NCBI RefSeq assembly: GCF_002877365.1
Contig: NZ_MCWZ01000072.1
Location: forward strand, 1-43,203
Reading direction: 5' to 3'
Length of the DNA stretch: 43,203 nucleotides
DNA from: Vibrio sp. 10N.261.55.A7
GTDB taxonomy: Bacteria; Pseudomonadota; Gammaproteobacteria; Enterobacterales; Vibrionaceae
This document shows, in pieces, positions 1 through 8,757 of the stretch. Numbering within the stretch: position 1 is the stretch's first letter; each line of letters begins with the position of its first letter. A program made the translations under genes and the position numbers. Under the pieces are notes generated by a model. It made no database searches. It was not told where the DNA came from and was given only the letters and a program-made list of their open reading frames with translations.

Positions 1-175
1 TCCGCGATGAACCTTTTTCTATTCATATACACTACGCTTTATTTATACACCGTCTAGGCTGACGGCCTTAAACACCTAAGTCAAACGCACTTGGTTATGT
101 TACAGTTTATTAACTTTTAATGACTTATCTTAGGTATTTAGAAGTGGAAAACTTATAACTATAAAGGATTGAAGT

Positions 176-661
176 ATGAGCAGTGGAAAAAGAGAAATCA
201 CATTGCGATTTTTAGCAGAGCCGAGTGATGTCAATTTTGGTGGTAAAGTGCACGGCGGAGCCGCGATGAAGTGGATCGATTTAGCCGCTTACGCGTGTTC
301 TGCAGCATGGAGTGGTAAATACTGTATTACTGCTTACGCAGGTGGCATTCGATTTGTAGCACCGATTCACGTAGGAAACCTTGTTGAAGTGAGCGCAAAA
401 GTTATCTATACGGGCAAGAGCTCGATGCACATAGCCATTGATGTACAGGCAAGCGATCCGAAAGAACTCAATAATCGCCTAACAACCCACTGTATTGTGA
501 TAATGGTTGCGGTCGACGGAGATGGCAACCCTACGCAAGTGCCTGAATGGGTACCGACAACAGAAGATGACATCCACTTAAGAGATTCTGCCATTCGTTT
601 GATGAACATGCGTAAACAAATTGGTGAAGAAATGGAAGCTCACGTTAAGTACCTAAAATGA
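176..661 (+). CDS. Acyl-CoA thioesterase, hotdog fold (YciA-like)
   Basis: A 161-residue single-hotdog thioesterase that should hydrolyse acyl-CoA to free acid and CoA in the cytoplasm. The conserved N-terminal hotdog segment is visible at residues 18-36 (NFGGKVHGGAAMKWIDLAA), where the aspartate of the WID stretch is the usual catalytic acid of this family. It is followed by the hydrophobic long strand region (residues 50-75, GGIRFVAPIHVG). Length is normal for the family. The ATG is preceded by AAAGGATTGA, a good ribosome binding site. It stands alone: the next gene is 190 bases on, behind a hairpin. Chain-length preference cannot be read from sequence. Confidence 0.85.
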   Translation: MSSGKREITLRFLAEPSDVNFGGKVHGGAAMKWIDLAAYACSAAWSGKYCITAYAGGIRFVAPIHVGNLVEVSAKVIYTGKSSMHIAIDVQASDPKELNNRLTTHCIVIMVAVDGDGNPTQVPEWVPTTEDDIHLRDSAIRLMNMRKQIGEEMEAHVKYLK

Positions 662-679
662 TCGCCTAATCCTTTAATT

Positions 680-706
680 AAGTCGAGCTAGGTAAAAACT
701 CGACTT
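680..706 (+). terminator. Probable terminator of the thioesterase gene
   Basis: Perfect 8-bp inverted repeat AAGTCGAG / CTCGACTT around an 11-base loop, 20 bases after the thioesterase stop. The T-tract after it is short, so termination may be weak. Confidence 0.4.
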
Positions 707-849
707 TCCATGCTCAAGTCTTTTCATCTATTGAGAGCTTGAGCTTGGTTCTACATTTTTATACCCGACACATTCTTGTCATTATTCTTTCATCTTAGTC
801 TGTTCTAATTCGCTATTCATCCAGAAAGAGCGAACGAAAGGATAAGCGC

Positions 850-1092
850 TTGCTTACGAAAACCACACTAAGTGAGACTACGATAAACAACCTTAAAGCG
901 GTTGAATACCAATGGGTACGTACTATGTATGTAGAAGGGTATAAAGATTGTGAGATCAACCACTATATCCAAACCTGTTTTGGTGGTGACGATACCTTCG
1001 CAGACCTATTTAGAAAAGTCGCACTAAAGCAAGAGAGTATCTATGTCTTACTGCAGTATTTAGGTTGTGCCCCCTCTAACAGAGAACTATAA
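850..1092 (+). CDS. Small conserved-looking hypothetical protein
   Basis: 80 residues, soluble, rich in Tyr, Glu, Lys and Cys, with no signal peptide or membrane segment. I do not recognise a domain. The reading starts at TTG, with GAAAGG eight bases upstream as a plausible ribosome binding site. No ATG start gives a similar product, since the next Met is residue 26. The composition (WVRTMYVEGYKDCEINHY, then a helical C-terminus) looks like a real protein rather than a chance reading. It lies on its own between the thioesterase and the convergent mal operon. Function unknown. Confidence 0.55.
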   Translation: MLTKTTLSETTINNLKAVEYQWVRTMYVEGYKDCEINHYIQTCFGGDDTFADLFRKVALKQESIYVLLQYLGCAPSNREL

Positions 1093-1330
1093 AGATCCTT
1101 CCTTTACGCAAACGTTCTTGTTGATCACAATTACTTGTAACAACTATGCTTATTGCAACCCCGTTTATATGATCACTCGCATGACCCTATCCGGAGACTG
1201 TTCTGTTTGGTGCAATCTCCTATACTCATCTCCTGTCGTTACCGTATACAACTAGGTAAGTTAAAGCCTGATTTAGCAGCCACGTTGTATCGCTCTATAT
1301 CAAGAACCCTACTCAAGTTTTAGATATAAA

Positions 1331-1355
1331 AAAACCTAAGCAATGCTTAGGTTTT
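1331..1355. terminator. Bidirectional intrinsic terminator
   Basis: AAAACCTAAGC / GCTTAGGTTTT inverted repeat with A-run before and T-run after. It would stop transcription arriving from the 850-1092 gene and also read-through from malG. Confidence 0.75.
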
Positions 1356-1483
1356 GGTTACAAAAACTGTTAGTGAAGTTTTGTAAGGAATCTAGCTAAC
1401 AGCCAGCTATGCGTAACGCCAGAAATGCTCTTAAACTTAACGGATCGGCGGCCAAACCAGAAAATGTTAATTTAAGAACAAAT

Positions 1484-1505
1484 GGGCGATCCGTAAGGGT
1501 CGCCC
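1484..1505 (-). terminator. Terminator of malEFG
   Basis: GGGCGA / TCGCCC stem about 10 bases beyond the malG stop. On the minus strand it is followed by the T-rich ATTTGTTCTT. Confidence 0.55.
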
Positions 1506-1514
1506 TTATCGTTA

Positions 1515-2405
1515 TTATCCTTTCACACCGCCAGCTGTAAGTCCTCCGACAAGCCAACGCTGCGCTAGTAAAAACACGGCAGTGATTGGTAGTGCAGATA
1601 GCACTGCTGCTGCTGCAAAGTCACCCCATAAGTAGTTCTGAGGATACAAGTACTGCTGCATTCCAACCGCTAATGTGTATGAGTCTACATCAGAAAGTAA
1701 TAAAGATGCTACAGGAACTTCGCCGACTACCATAATAAACGATAAAATGAACACAACTGCTAATATTGGCACTGAAAGAGGCAATAATACCAGTCTAAAC
1801 GCCTGCCATGGTGTCGCGCCATCCAATGCTGCCGCTTCTTCAAGTGAACTGTCGATCGATTCAAAGTAACCTTTTATCGTCCAAACATGTAAAGCAATAC
1901 CGCCTAAGTAAGAGAATATCAATCCTCCGTGCGTATTCAGCCCCAAGAATGGGATGTACTGTCCAAGTCTGTCGAACAATGCATAGATAGCTACCAACGC
2001 CAGTACTGCTGGGAACATTTGAAAGATCATCATCGCTTTTAAGATAGTGTTCTTACCTTTAAAGCGCATTCTCGCAAACGCATAGGCCGACGTTGTTGAT
2101 AACGAGACAATAAGAATTGAACTGATTCCAGCCACTTTAATCGAGTTCCATAACCATGTTAATACAGGGAATGGAGGTGGCGTCACTGAACCATCTGCGT
2201 GGGTCACGGTAAAGCCCAGTGCCAGTTTCCAGTGCTCCAATGATGGATTTTCTGGAATGAGGCTACCCGTTGCAAAGTTACCTTCACGGAACGAGATCGC
2301 GATAATCATCAATAGTGGAAAGATAATTAGCGATAGGAATGCCCACATAGCGATGTGTGTTGCCCATACGCGGTATTTTAAGGATTTCCCTTGTACCATT
2401 GCCAT
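1515..2405 (-). CDS. malG: Maltose/maltodextrin ABC permease MalG
   Basis: 296 residues, the usual MalG length. It is an inner-membrane subunit that pairs with MalF and contacts the MalK ATPases to import maltose and maltodextrins. Six hydrophobic segments are visible, starting at residues 15-38. The EAA loop that docks on MalK is at about residues 188-209 ([20 protein letters not shown]). The C-terminus ends [11 protein letters not shown], typical of MalG, whose tail reaches into the MalK dimer. It lies 11 bases behind malF, clearly in the same transcript. No anomalies seen. Confidence 0.97.
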   Translation of the reverse strand: MAMVQGKSLKYRVWATHIAMWAFLSLIIFPLLMIIAISFREGNFATGSLIPENPSLEHWKLALGFTVTHADGSVTPPPFPVLTWLWNSIKVAGISSILIVSLSTTSAYAFARMRFKGKNTILKAMMIFQMFPAVLALVAIYALFDRLGQYIPFLGLNTHGGLIFSYLGGIALHVWTIKGYFESIDSSLEEAAALDGATPWQAFRLVLLPLSVPILAVVFILSFIMVVGEVPVASLLLSDVDSYTLAVGMQQYLYPQNYLWGDFAAAAVLSALPITAVFLLAQRWLVGGLTAGGVKG

Positions 2406-2416
2406 TATTTTGTTCC

Positions 2417-3991
2417 TTAATCCTGAGAAAGCTTAGTAAAGCGTAGGTTTAGAAGCGCCAGTCCGCCGACAAGCAAGAAGATAAGAGTTGCAATTGCACT
2501 TGCCAAACCAAAGTCTTGGCCACCTGCACCTTCAAACGCGATTCGGTATGTGTAGCTGACAAGTAGATCGGTGTAACCTGCTGGCTCTGAGGTACCAATC
2601 ATGTTTGGACCACCTTGAGTCAATAGCTGAATCATGACGAAGTTATTAAAGTTGAAGGCGAAAGCTGCGATAAGAAGCGGCGTAAGCGGCTTAATCATCA
2701 GCGGCAATGTCACTTTCGTAAAATTGTGAATGAAGTTAGCGCCATCAATCGCCGATGCTTCATAGAGATCATCAGGGATTGCTTTGAGTAGACCCATACA
2801 TAGAATCATCATGTAAGGGAAACCGAGCCAAGTGTTCACAATCAATACCATGGTTTTCGCCAGGAATGGGTCAGAGAACCATGCTGGACTTATGCCAAAG
2901 ATAGACTGCAACACCATGTTGATCTCACCAAAGCTTTGGTTGAATAAACCTTTGAAGATCAAGATTGAGATAAAGGCTGGGACAGCGTAAGGCAAAATGA
3001 GTAAGACTCGATAAATTGCGCGGCCTTTGAGCGCTTCCCACTGAACAATGCTCGCGAGAATCAAACCGATGATCAAGGTGCCCACAACGGTGATAACAGA
3101 GAAGATAACCGTCCAGATAAAGATACTGATGAACGGCTCTTTGATACCGTCATCTTTCCATACTCGCTCAAAGTTATGGGTACCAATGCTAACAATAAAT
3201 CCAGGCGCGACTGTTGAACCAGTGAATTGCCCTGCTTCATCGACAGGCTGGTAATAACCAGCATCCATATTTGGACGAAGAATTGAACCTGATTCATTGT
3301 TTAGAAGCGACTCTCCGTCATCTTGCAATGTATACAGAGGCACAACCGCTGCAAACTTTCTTAACCCGCTCATGCGAATATCTTCGCCAGTTGGCAGGTG
3401 CAAATCTACACTGTTAAGCTTACTTCTGTTCTGAACGATGGTTTTAATTTTCTCTTTTTCACCCGGTACAGTGTCTATCGCCGATAAATCCATATCAGTC
3501 GTAGACAATGAAGCAAGATCAAACGCATCGGTAGCCAGCAACACATCACCGTCTTGAATTGCAATACGGTAACCGTCGTCAGCTTTAAAAAGGTTAAATG
3601 AATAGCTCTCGCCGCTTTGATACGTTCTATCAAGCAAGACGGATTGGGCGCGCTCAAGAGAGAGTTGGTTTTTTGCACTGTAATTGGTGAATGCAAGGCC
3701 AACCGTATACACCAGTGGGAAAATGATAAATAAGATCATTCCCGCAATACCTGGGTAGATGTAACGGTGCGCATAAGTCTTTTTACTGCCAAAAATGTAC
3801 AGCGCTAGTGCGGTAAGAATAACGGTTAGAAGTGCAAACGCGAGCTCACCACGAGAATACATTAAAATGGTGGCATAACCATTGATAGCGCCTATCGAAC
3901 CTAAAAGTGCCCATTTGATGAATACACTCTTGCTGGTCGGTAAATTCGTTGTTGTTGATGTCAAAGCATCTGTACCTTGAACTGACTGCAT
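2417..3991 (-). CDS. malF: Maltose/maltodextrin ABC permease MalF
   Basis: 524 residues, close to E. coli MalF (514). N-terminal membrane helices (about residues 26-45, 50-67 and 74-98) are followed by a large periplasmic loop, roughly residues 100-285, which is the P2 domain that contacts the binding protein. The C-terminal permease core has the EAA loop at about residues 415-436 ([20 protein letters not shown]). It forms the membrane channel with MalG. It follows malE after 76 bases that include a strong hairpin, so malFG may be expressed at a lower level than malE. Confidence 0.97.
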   Translation of the reverse strand: MQSVQGTDALTSTTTNLPTSKSVFIKWALLGSIGAINGYATILMYSRGELAFALLTVILTALALYIFGSKKTYAHRYIYPGIAGMILFIIFPLVYTVGLAFTNYSAKNQLSLERAQSVLLDRTYQSGESYSFNLFKADDGYRIAIQDGDVLLATDAFDLASLSTTDMDLSAIDTVPGEKEKIKTIVQNRSKLNSVDLHLPTGEDIRMSGLRKFAAVVPLYTLQDDGESLLNNESGSILRPNMDAGYYQPVDEAGQFTGSTVAPGFIVSIGTHNFERVWKDDGIKEPFISIFIWTVIFSVITVVGTLIIGLILASIVQWEALKGRAIYRVLLILPYAVPAFISILIFKGLFNQSFGEINMVLQSIFGISPAWFSDPFLAKTMVLIVNTWLGFPYMMILCMGLLKAIPDDLYEASAIDGANFIHNFTKVTLPLMIKPLTPLLIAAFAFNFNNFVMIQLLTQGGPNMIGTSEPAGYTDLLVSYTYRIAFEGAGGQDFGLASAIATLIFLLVGGLALLNLRFTKLSQD

Positions 3992-4029
3992 AGAGGAACC
4001 TGCTAGCGATAAATATTTAAATAGAAAAG

Positions 4030-4051
4030 AAGGAGAGGTTACCCTCTCCTT
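4030..4051 (-). terminator. malE-malF intercistronic hairpin (attenuator or mRNA stabiliser)
   Basis: Perfect 9-bp stem AAGGAGAGG / CCTCTCCTT with a 4-base loop, between malE and malF. On the minus strand it is followed by CTTTTCTATTT, so it may terminate part of the transcripts and protect the malE 3' end. This is inferred by analogy with intercistronic structures after binding-protein genes. Confidence 0.65.
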
Positions 4052-4067
4052 AAAATGGTGTAGCTAA

Positions 4068-5249
4068 TTACTTAGTCATTTGCTTTTCAGCGTCAGATAG
4101 AGCTTCATCTACTGTTTGACGACCATCAACGATGTTGATGATTGCGCTCTTCGCGCTACCCCAGAATGCGTTCATTTCTGGGATGTTTGGCATGATTTCG
4201 CCGTTCATTGCGTTATCCATTGTTGCTGCAATACGCTGATCTGTATCTAGCTCACGTTGGAAAGAGTTAAGCGCAACCGCACCTAGTGGCTTATCATCGT
4301 TTACTTTGCGTAGACCGTCGTTAGTCAGTAAGTAGTTTTCGATAAACTCAACCGCTAGATCTTTGTTTGGAGAAGCGGTGCTGATACCCGCTGTTAATAC
4401 GCCAACGAAAGGCTTAGAAGACTGACCATTGAACTTAGGCAAAGTCGTTACACCGTAGTTGATGCCAGACGTTTCGATGTTACCCCAAGCCCATGGGCCG
4501 TTGATTGTCATCGCTGTCTTGCCTTGGTTGAAAGCAGATTCAGATACTGAATAATCCATATCAGGTGAGATAACGCCTTTGTCCACTAAACCTTTAACAA
4601 AGTTCATTGAATCTTTCACGCCATCTGCTGCAATACCCGCATCTTTTACATCGTAGCCATCCGCGCCAAATTTAAATGCATAACCACCGTCAGCCGCCAT
4701 TAGTGGCCATGTGAAGTATGGTTCTTTTAGGTTCCACATGATTGCAGATTTGCCGTCTTTCGCTAACTGAGTGTTTAGCGCTTCAACTTCTTCCCAAGTT
4801 TTTGGTGGGTTTGGCACTAAATCTTTGTTGTAAATAAGAGAAAGAGATTCAATCGCGACTGGGTAACCGATCACTTTACCGTCGTATTTAACTGCATCCC
4901 AAGCGAAATCGACAATGCCTTCTTTAATTTCTTTAGAAGGTGTAACTTCTGCTAGTAAGCCTGATTGAGCGTAACCACCAAAACGGTCGTGAGCCCAAAA
5001 TACGATATCAGGTCCATCGCCCGTCGCAGCAACTTGAGGGAAGCGGTCTTGCAAACCATCAGGGTGAGCCACGGTCACTTTGATGCCCGTGTCTTCTTCA
5101 AACATTTTACCTACTTCAGCAAGTCCGTTATAACCTTTATCGCCGTTGATCCAGATAGTAAGTTGACCTTCTTCGATAGCAGCGTTCGCACCAAAAGAGC
5201 CAAGAGCAACTAATGTACTTAGCGCTACTGTGCTTAGGGCATTTTTCAT
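4068..5249 (-). CDS. malE: Maltose/maltodextrin-binding periplasmic protein MalE
   Basis: 393 residues with a clear signal peptide (residues 1-23, ending SFGANA, cleavage before AIEEGQ). The mature protein begins like other MalE proteins ([15 protein letters not shown]), and carries the sugar-binding signatures [20 protein letters not shown] and [11 protein letters not shown]. It captures maltose and maltodextrins in the periplasm and delivers them to MalFGK2. It is the first gene of malEFG. The ribosome binding site AAGGA sits seven bases before the ATG. The 816-base upstream region holds MalT-like and CRP-like sites. Confidence 0.97.
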   Translation of the reverse strand: MKNALSTVALSTLVALGSFGANAAIEEGQLTIWINGDKGYNGLAEVGKMFEEDTGIKVTVAHPDGLQDRFPQVAATGDGPDIVFWAHDRFGGYAQSGLLAEVTPSKEIKEGIVDFAWDAVKYDGKVIGYPVAIESLSLIYNKDLVPNPPKTWEEVEALNTQLAKDGKSAIMWNLKEPYFTWPLMAADGGYAFKFGADGYDVKDAGIAADGVKDSMNFVKGLVDKGVISPDMDYSVSESAFNQGKTAMTINGPWAWGNIETSGINYGVTTLPKFNGQSSKPFVGVLTAGISTASPNKDLAVEFIENYLLTNDGLRKVNDDKPLGAVALNSFQRELDTDQRIAATMDNAMNGEIMPNIPEMNAFWGSAKSAIINIVDGRQTVDEALSDAEKQMTK

Positions 5250-5336
5250 GTCTATATCCTTTTTATTTTTGTGTTGTAGGGCTTACCAAGAGGTTTGCCG
5301 TATTTCGACATACATAGTGTTTGAAAATGACGACGG

Positions 5337-5346
5337 CCTCATCCTC
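5337..5346 (-). promoter_or_regulatory. Candidate MalT box
   Basis: Minus strand reads GAGGATGAGG, 9 of 10 against the MalT consensus GGGGAKGAGG. It lies 88 bases upstream of the malE start codon. Confidence 0.5.
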
Positions 5347-5434
5347 CTACTCCCTACGCCTTTGCTATTATGGCTCATTTTCGTGATCCTCCGCGTTCCA
5401 CTATGACGCGCAAAATCACAAAACTGACACTTTG

Positions 5435-5450
5435 TGTGAGAATGGTCACT
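5435..5450. promoter_or_regulatory. Candidate CRP site upstream of malE
   Basis: TGTGA-N6-TCACT, one mismatch from the CRP core TGTGA-N6-TCACA. Its position among MalT-like boxes matches the catabolite control expected for mal genes. Confidence 0.6.
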
Positions 5451-5492
5451 ATTGATAAGGATATTTATTTGATTTAGATCGCTCTACGCGTT

Positions 5493-5517
5493 TCTCCTCC
5501 CCCGTCGCCTCCTCCTT
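5493..5517 (-). promoter_or_regulatory. Pair of candidate MalT boxes
   Basis: On the minus strand, AAGGAGGAGG (5508-5517) and GGGGAGGAGA (5493-5502) sit 15 bases apart as direct repeats, at 8/10 and 9/10 against GGGGAKGAGG. Paired direct MalT boxes are usual for MalT-activated promoters. Confidence 0.5.
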
Positions 5518-6065
5518 TTCTACTCCCCCTACACAAAGTTGTACTAGGAGGATGCACCAATAGAGTAAAACGAAGAAACTTAAGTCATCCAAGAGTGGAT
5601 AGTAAGAACCCTTTCCAGAAGTTTAAACAAGATTAAGCTCTGGCTTACAATGCCGACTTGGTTTCCAGTTAGAGAGATGTAGAAACATTGTTCTTTATTT
5701 TTAGCACTTTATCCGTGCACAGGAAGAACAATTGGGGGACCACATCATGATTAACGGGGGATGGAAACCTTATTTTGGCTTGATGGGTGATGGCGTACTC
5801 GGTTTGGATTGCCACTTAAAATCAGTCTGACATTGATACAATGCTCAAACTGCTTTTAACGCAATACGGTACCCTCACCCTTTTTTCTTGCTCTAGTACC
5901 TAAATTGCTTCAAGGTTGATAACACTTGAGCTTTTGACTATTAAGTAATGCGATAACGCATCAACTATTTAGGTATACCACCAACTAATTACAAAGATTA
6001 TTGCCCTTCATTCCAATTTAGTAGGGGTAGTAGCTAACAAATATGATTGATCGAGGACTAGCTAG

Positions 6066-7184
6066 ATGACGAATGTCACGTTAAAAAATGTAAGTAAAGC
6101 GTATGGCGATGTGTTGATTTCGAAAAACGTTGATCTAGAAATACAAGAAGGTGAATTCGTTGTATTCGTAGGCCCGTCAGGTTGTGGTAAATCAACGCTA
6201 CTTCGCTGTATCGCTGGTTTAGAAGACATTACATCGGGTGATTTGTACATCGGAAACGAGCGTATGAATGATGTCGAACCTTCTAAACGTGGCGTTGGTA
6301 TGGTGTTTCAGTCTTATGCGCTTTATCCGCACCTTAACCTATTCGATAACATGTCATTTGGTTTAAAACTGGCGAAAGCTGACAAGCAAGAAGTCGACAA
6401 ACGCGTTGAACACGCCGCTGACATTTTACAGCTAACTCACCTTCTTGATCGTCAACCTAAAGCCCTTTCTGGTGGCCAGCGTCAACGTGTGGCTATCGGC
6501 CGAACTCTGGTTTCTCAACCTAACGTATTCTTGCTTGATGAACCTTTATCAAACCTAGACGCTGCGCTTCGTGTACAAATGCGCTCAGAAATTACAAAGC
6601 TTCAACGTAAGCTAGGTTGCACCATGATTTACGTGACGCACGATCAGGTTGAAGCAATGACCATGGCAGACAAAATCGTGGTTCTTGATGATGGTTTCGT
6701 CTCTCAAGTGGGTAAGCCGCTAGAGCTATACCACTACCCTAAAAACCGTTTTGTTGCTGGCTTTATCGGTTCTCCAAAAATGAACTTCATGAGTGTCTTC
6801 ATCGAAGAAGTTGAAGCGGAGCGCGTGAAAGTTCAACTTTCTAATGGTATGTCTTTCTGGATTCCAGTAGAAGGTACAACGGTAAATCGAGGCGATCGCA
6901 TGTCTATGGGGGTTCGACCAGAGCATCTACTGCCATCAAGCCATGGTGACGCGAGCATCGAAGGCGAAGTGATGATTGTTGAAAAGCTTGGTAACGAAAC
7001 TCAGGTATATCTAAACCTTGAAGGTGCAGACGCTGATGTGAACTTCCGTCAACCAGACACATTGCCAGTTGAAGTCGGTGACAAATTAGAGATTGGTATC
7101 CCAGCCCATCGCTGTCACTTATTCCATAGCGACGGCAAGGCGTGTCGTCGTTTACACCAAGAATCAGGTGTAGAACTGAAGTAA
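6066..7184 (+). CDS. malK: Maltose/maltodextrin import ATPase MalK
   Basis: 372 residues, normal MalK length. It is a cytoplasmic ATPase that drives MalFG and, in enteric bacteria, also restrains MalT. Walker A is GPSGCGKST at about residues 36-44, the ABC signature LSGGQRQR at about 134-141, and Walker B VFLLDEP at about 153-159, followed by the switch His in YVTHDQ. The C-terminal regulatory domain is present ([11 protein letters not shown] at about 280). It is transcribed away from malEFG across the shared control region and ends at a strong terminator. GAGG lies 9-12 bases before the ATG. Confidence 0.97.
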   Translation: MTNVTLKNVSKAYGDVLISKNVDLEIQEGEFVVFVGPSGCGKSTLLRCIAGLEDITSGDLYIGNERMNDVEPSKRGVGMVFQSYALYPHLNLFDNMSFGLKLAKADKQEVDKRVEHAADILQLTHLLDRQPKALSGGQRQRVAIGRTLVSQPNVFLLDEPLSNLDAALRVQMRSEITKLQRKLGCTMIYVTHDQVEAMTMADKIVVLDDGFVSQVGKPLELYHYPKNRFVAGFIGSPKMNFMSVFIEEVEAERVKVQLSNGMSFWIPVEGTTVNRGDRMSMGVRPEHLLPSSHGDASIEGEVMIVEKLGNETQVYLNLEGADADVNFRQPDTLPVEVGDKLEIGIPAHRCHLFHSDGKACRRLHQESGVELK

Positions 7185-7218
7185 CTCAGTGGACTAAACA
7201 AGCATCAAGTTTGGTCTT

Positions 7219-7257
7219 AAAAGCCCCTAATGAAGTCACTCTCATTAGGGGCTTTTT
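7219..7257 (+). terminator. Strong intrinsic terminator of malK
   Basis: 12-bp perfect stem AGCCCCTAATGA / TCATTAGGGGCT with an 8-base loop, flanked by AAAA before and TTTTT after. It can also act on the convergent 7283-7816 gene. Confidence 0.9.
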
Positions 7258-7282
7258 ATCTCTCTTCAGTCACCTTTTAGCA

Positions 7283-7816
7283 CTACTTAGGCATAGAATA
7301 GCTTTTGCTAACGAACTCAACTTCACTGACTTGCAATCGATGGTTGTTGTACGACGCGAGCGTATACATCACATTGGCTAGAAGGTTTGCATAGCGGAAC
7401 AAGCAGGAATCTGGACTCTTCTTTCCAGAATGTTCAATCGCCACTAATGCCCTAGCGACCTTCTTCGCATTACTACGGCATAAATGCAGTTCACTCGAAA
7501 GCCTTGAACCACCAGGCAGCACAAAGCCTTTAAAGCCTCCATCCACCAACTCTCTTAGCGTGTTATAGTCGTCATATAGCTCTTGAATCTCTACTTCTGT
7601 AATCGCCACTTTGCCCCTTACCGATCCATTAAGGTGATATATGTTCGGTTGAAGGCGCTGCAAAATATCACGACTGACCTCGTCAAGATCATAAGTCAGT
7701 ACTAATCCAACACGGCTGCACAGCTCATCCGAAATGATCTCAAAATCACACACAGGGCTATCTTCATAGATAAATGGGTAACAAATCTCCCCATGTTTTT
7801 TGCTCACAGGTTTCAC
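7283..7816 (-). CDS. PduO-type cob(I)alamin adenosyltransferase-like protein, degenerate
   Basis: 177 residues. The second half resembles PduO-type ATP:cob(I)alamin adenosyltransferases: the helix FVLPGGSRLSSELHLCRSNA (about residues 96-115) aligns with the family's LPGG...LHxART segment, and SPDSCLFRYANLLANVMYTL matches the C-terminal helix. The active enzyme's TGDxGxT phosphate-binding motif is missing from the N-terminus. In the central helix the first Arg is kept (HLCR), but the RRAER stretch reads KKVAR. Catalysis is therefore doubtful, and a binding or regulatory role is possible. It is transcribed toward malK. I am confident of the fold, not of activity. Confidence 0.65.
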   Translation of the reverse strand: MKPVSKKHGEICYPFIYEDSPVCDFEIISDELCSRVGLVLTYDLDEVSRDILQRLQPNIYHLNGSVRGKVAITEVEIQELYDDYNTLRELVDGGFKGFVLPGGSRLSSELHLCRSNAKKVARALVAIEHSGKKSPDSCLFRYANLLANVMYTLASYNNHRLQVSEVEFVSKSYSMPK

Positions 7817-7835
7817 AGCTTTTCCTTAGTCATAC

Positions 7836-7866
7836 AAAAACGCTCACTAATCAGTGAGCGTTTTAT
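7836..7866. terminator. Bidirectional terminator
   Basis: 8-bp perfect stem CGCTCACT / AGTGAGCG with loop AATC, A5 on the left and T4 on the right. On the minus strand it terminates the 7954-8514 gene before the adenosyltransferase-like gene. Confidence 0.85.
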
Positions 7867-7953
7867 TCAAGATAAAGTCAATTAAAATTCGACTAAGCAA
7901 TAGGTTATATAAGAATCTTTCCCGTCAAGAAACTAACGCAGAGCGATTGCGAG

Positions 7954-8514
7954 CTAAATGTTGTAGCAATACTCTAGAGCGTAATCTTCGCCACTCTTCG
8001 CTGTGTATTCTTTGTCTTCGCTACACGCTTTGGTTTTGCCCTTCTCGTCCCCTTGTACAAGGCTAACCCAGTGACGAAGCGCCACCATGTCTTGTGTGAA
8101 ATTGGTGCACGTCTCTAATTGAATATCATCAATATCCACCAATTCAATACAGCCTGTGCCTTTATGACAACCAAACAGAACTTCAACATGGCTACCGTTT
8201 CCATCTTTAAACAAGATTGAGCAAGGATCTTCTTTCTCACCGGTATACGCGATGAAGTGTTTGTTGCTTACCAATCCACTGTGAGATCCATCTTTGAAGT
8301 ACGCCACCATATGGCGGTAATCTATCATGTAAGCTGTTACGTCTTGATGCGAGCCCTTTTCGAGCGGAAAAAGTTGATCAAGCAATTGTTTTGCTTTTAT
8401 CTGTTTTTCATTCAGTTGTTTTGCACTGATAGTCTCTACGGCAAAGACTGCTTCAGCGATAAACGGTTTATTGTTTTGATTGTTCTCTTTTTTATCGAAT
8501 CTAAGCATATTCAT
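7954..8514 (-). CDS. Stand-alone accessory (alpha/beta) domain of malate synthase G
   Basis: 186 residues. From about residue 42 it aligns by eye with the middle of malate synthase G: LDQLFPLEKGSHQDVTAY against LDESLPLENGSYQDVVAF, FIAYTGEKEDPCSILFKD against FVGYRGDTAAPTCILLKN, then MVALRHWVSLVQGDEKGK against ILLYRNLLGLMQGTLQEK, and DKEYTAKSGEDYAL against DRHYTAADGSEISL. The barrel strand that interrupts this domain in the enzyme, including its CEDS motif, is absent. So are the Mg ligands, the catalytic Arg and the Asp base. It cannot be a malate synthase. It is flanked by terminators and divergent from a DUF3612 regulator. Function unknown; binding of a metabolite or of the enzyme is conceivable. 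Confidence 0.7.
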   Translation of the reverse strand: MNMLRFDKKENNQNNKPFIAEAVFAVETISAKQLNEKQIKAKQLLDQLFPLEKGSHQDVTAYMIDYRHMVAYFKDGSHSGLVSNKHFIAYTGEKEDPCSILFKDGNGSHVEVLFGCHKGTGCIELVDIDDIQLETCTNFTQDMVALRHWVSLVQGDEKGKTKACSEDKEYTAKSGEDYALEYCYNI

Positions 8515-8730
8515 AGTCTTTCCCTCAATTTGTTCAATCTAAATTTGGTTGCCATTCAATTTTTTGAAGTTATCTGGCACTACCGCTTCTTGTGACCAAA
8601 AGTGATTGTTACTACCAAAATAATTTCCCTTTAGAGCAAACATTCAAAATTTACTTAAATTTCTCTGTAAATATGTGACTTTGCTTACTTGGAAGATTAG
8701 CGAATTTTTGACTACAATTTCACAACAAAA

Positions 8731-8757
8731 ATTTTACAATGTGAATTTTACAAAATG
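8731..8757. promoter_or_regulatory. Candidate operator, tandem ATTTTACAA repeats at the regulator start
   Basis: ATTTTACAATGTG (8731-8743) is followed 14 bases later by ATTTTACAAAATG (8745-8757), which includes the regulator's ATG. The second copy differs by one base from the ATTTTGCAAAATG palindrome near 10556. Autoregulation by the DUF3612 protein is inferred. Confidence 0.4.

Larger units (their letters stand above)
1093..1514. other. Intergenic stretch between small ORF and malG
   Basis: 422 bases with two hairpins, listed separately, and no convincing gene. A 62-codon reading at 1067-1255 overlaps the preceding gene and has biased, low-complexity composition, so I do not call it. Confidence 0.6.
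5250..6065. promoter_or_regulatory. malE / malK divergent control region
   Basis: 816 bases between the divergent malE and malK starts without a convincing gene. The malE-proximal 300 bases are strongly strand-asymmetric, with C/T-rich tracts on plus that read as GGA-rich MalT-like boxes on minus. A CRP-like site lies among them. Nearer malK, GGGGATGGAA at 5757-5766 on plus is a weaker MalT-like match. No transcription start can be fixed by eye. Confidence 0.7.

Noticed and set aside
1067..1255. 62-codon plus-strand reading after the small gene
   Set aside because: It overlaps the end of 850-1092, has no ribosome site and no recognisable sequence.
8257..8595. 112-codon plus-strand reading opposite the malate synthase-like gene
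   Set aside because: Antisense shadow rich in Phe, Ile and Cys; the minus-strand frame has clear homology.
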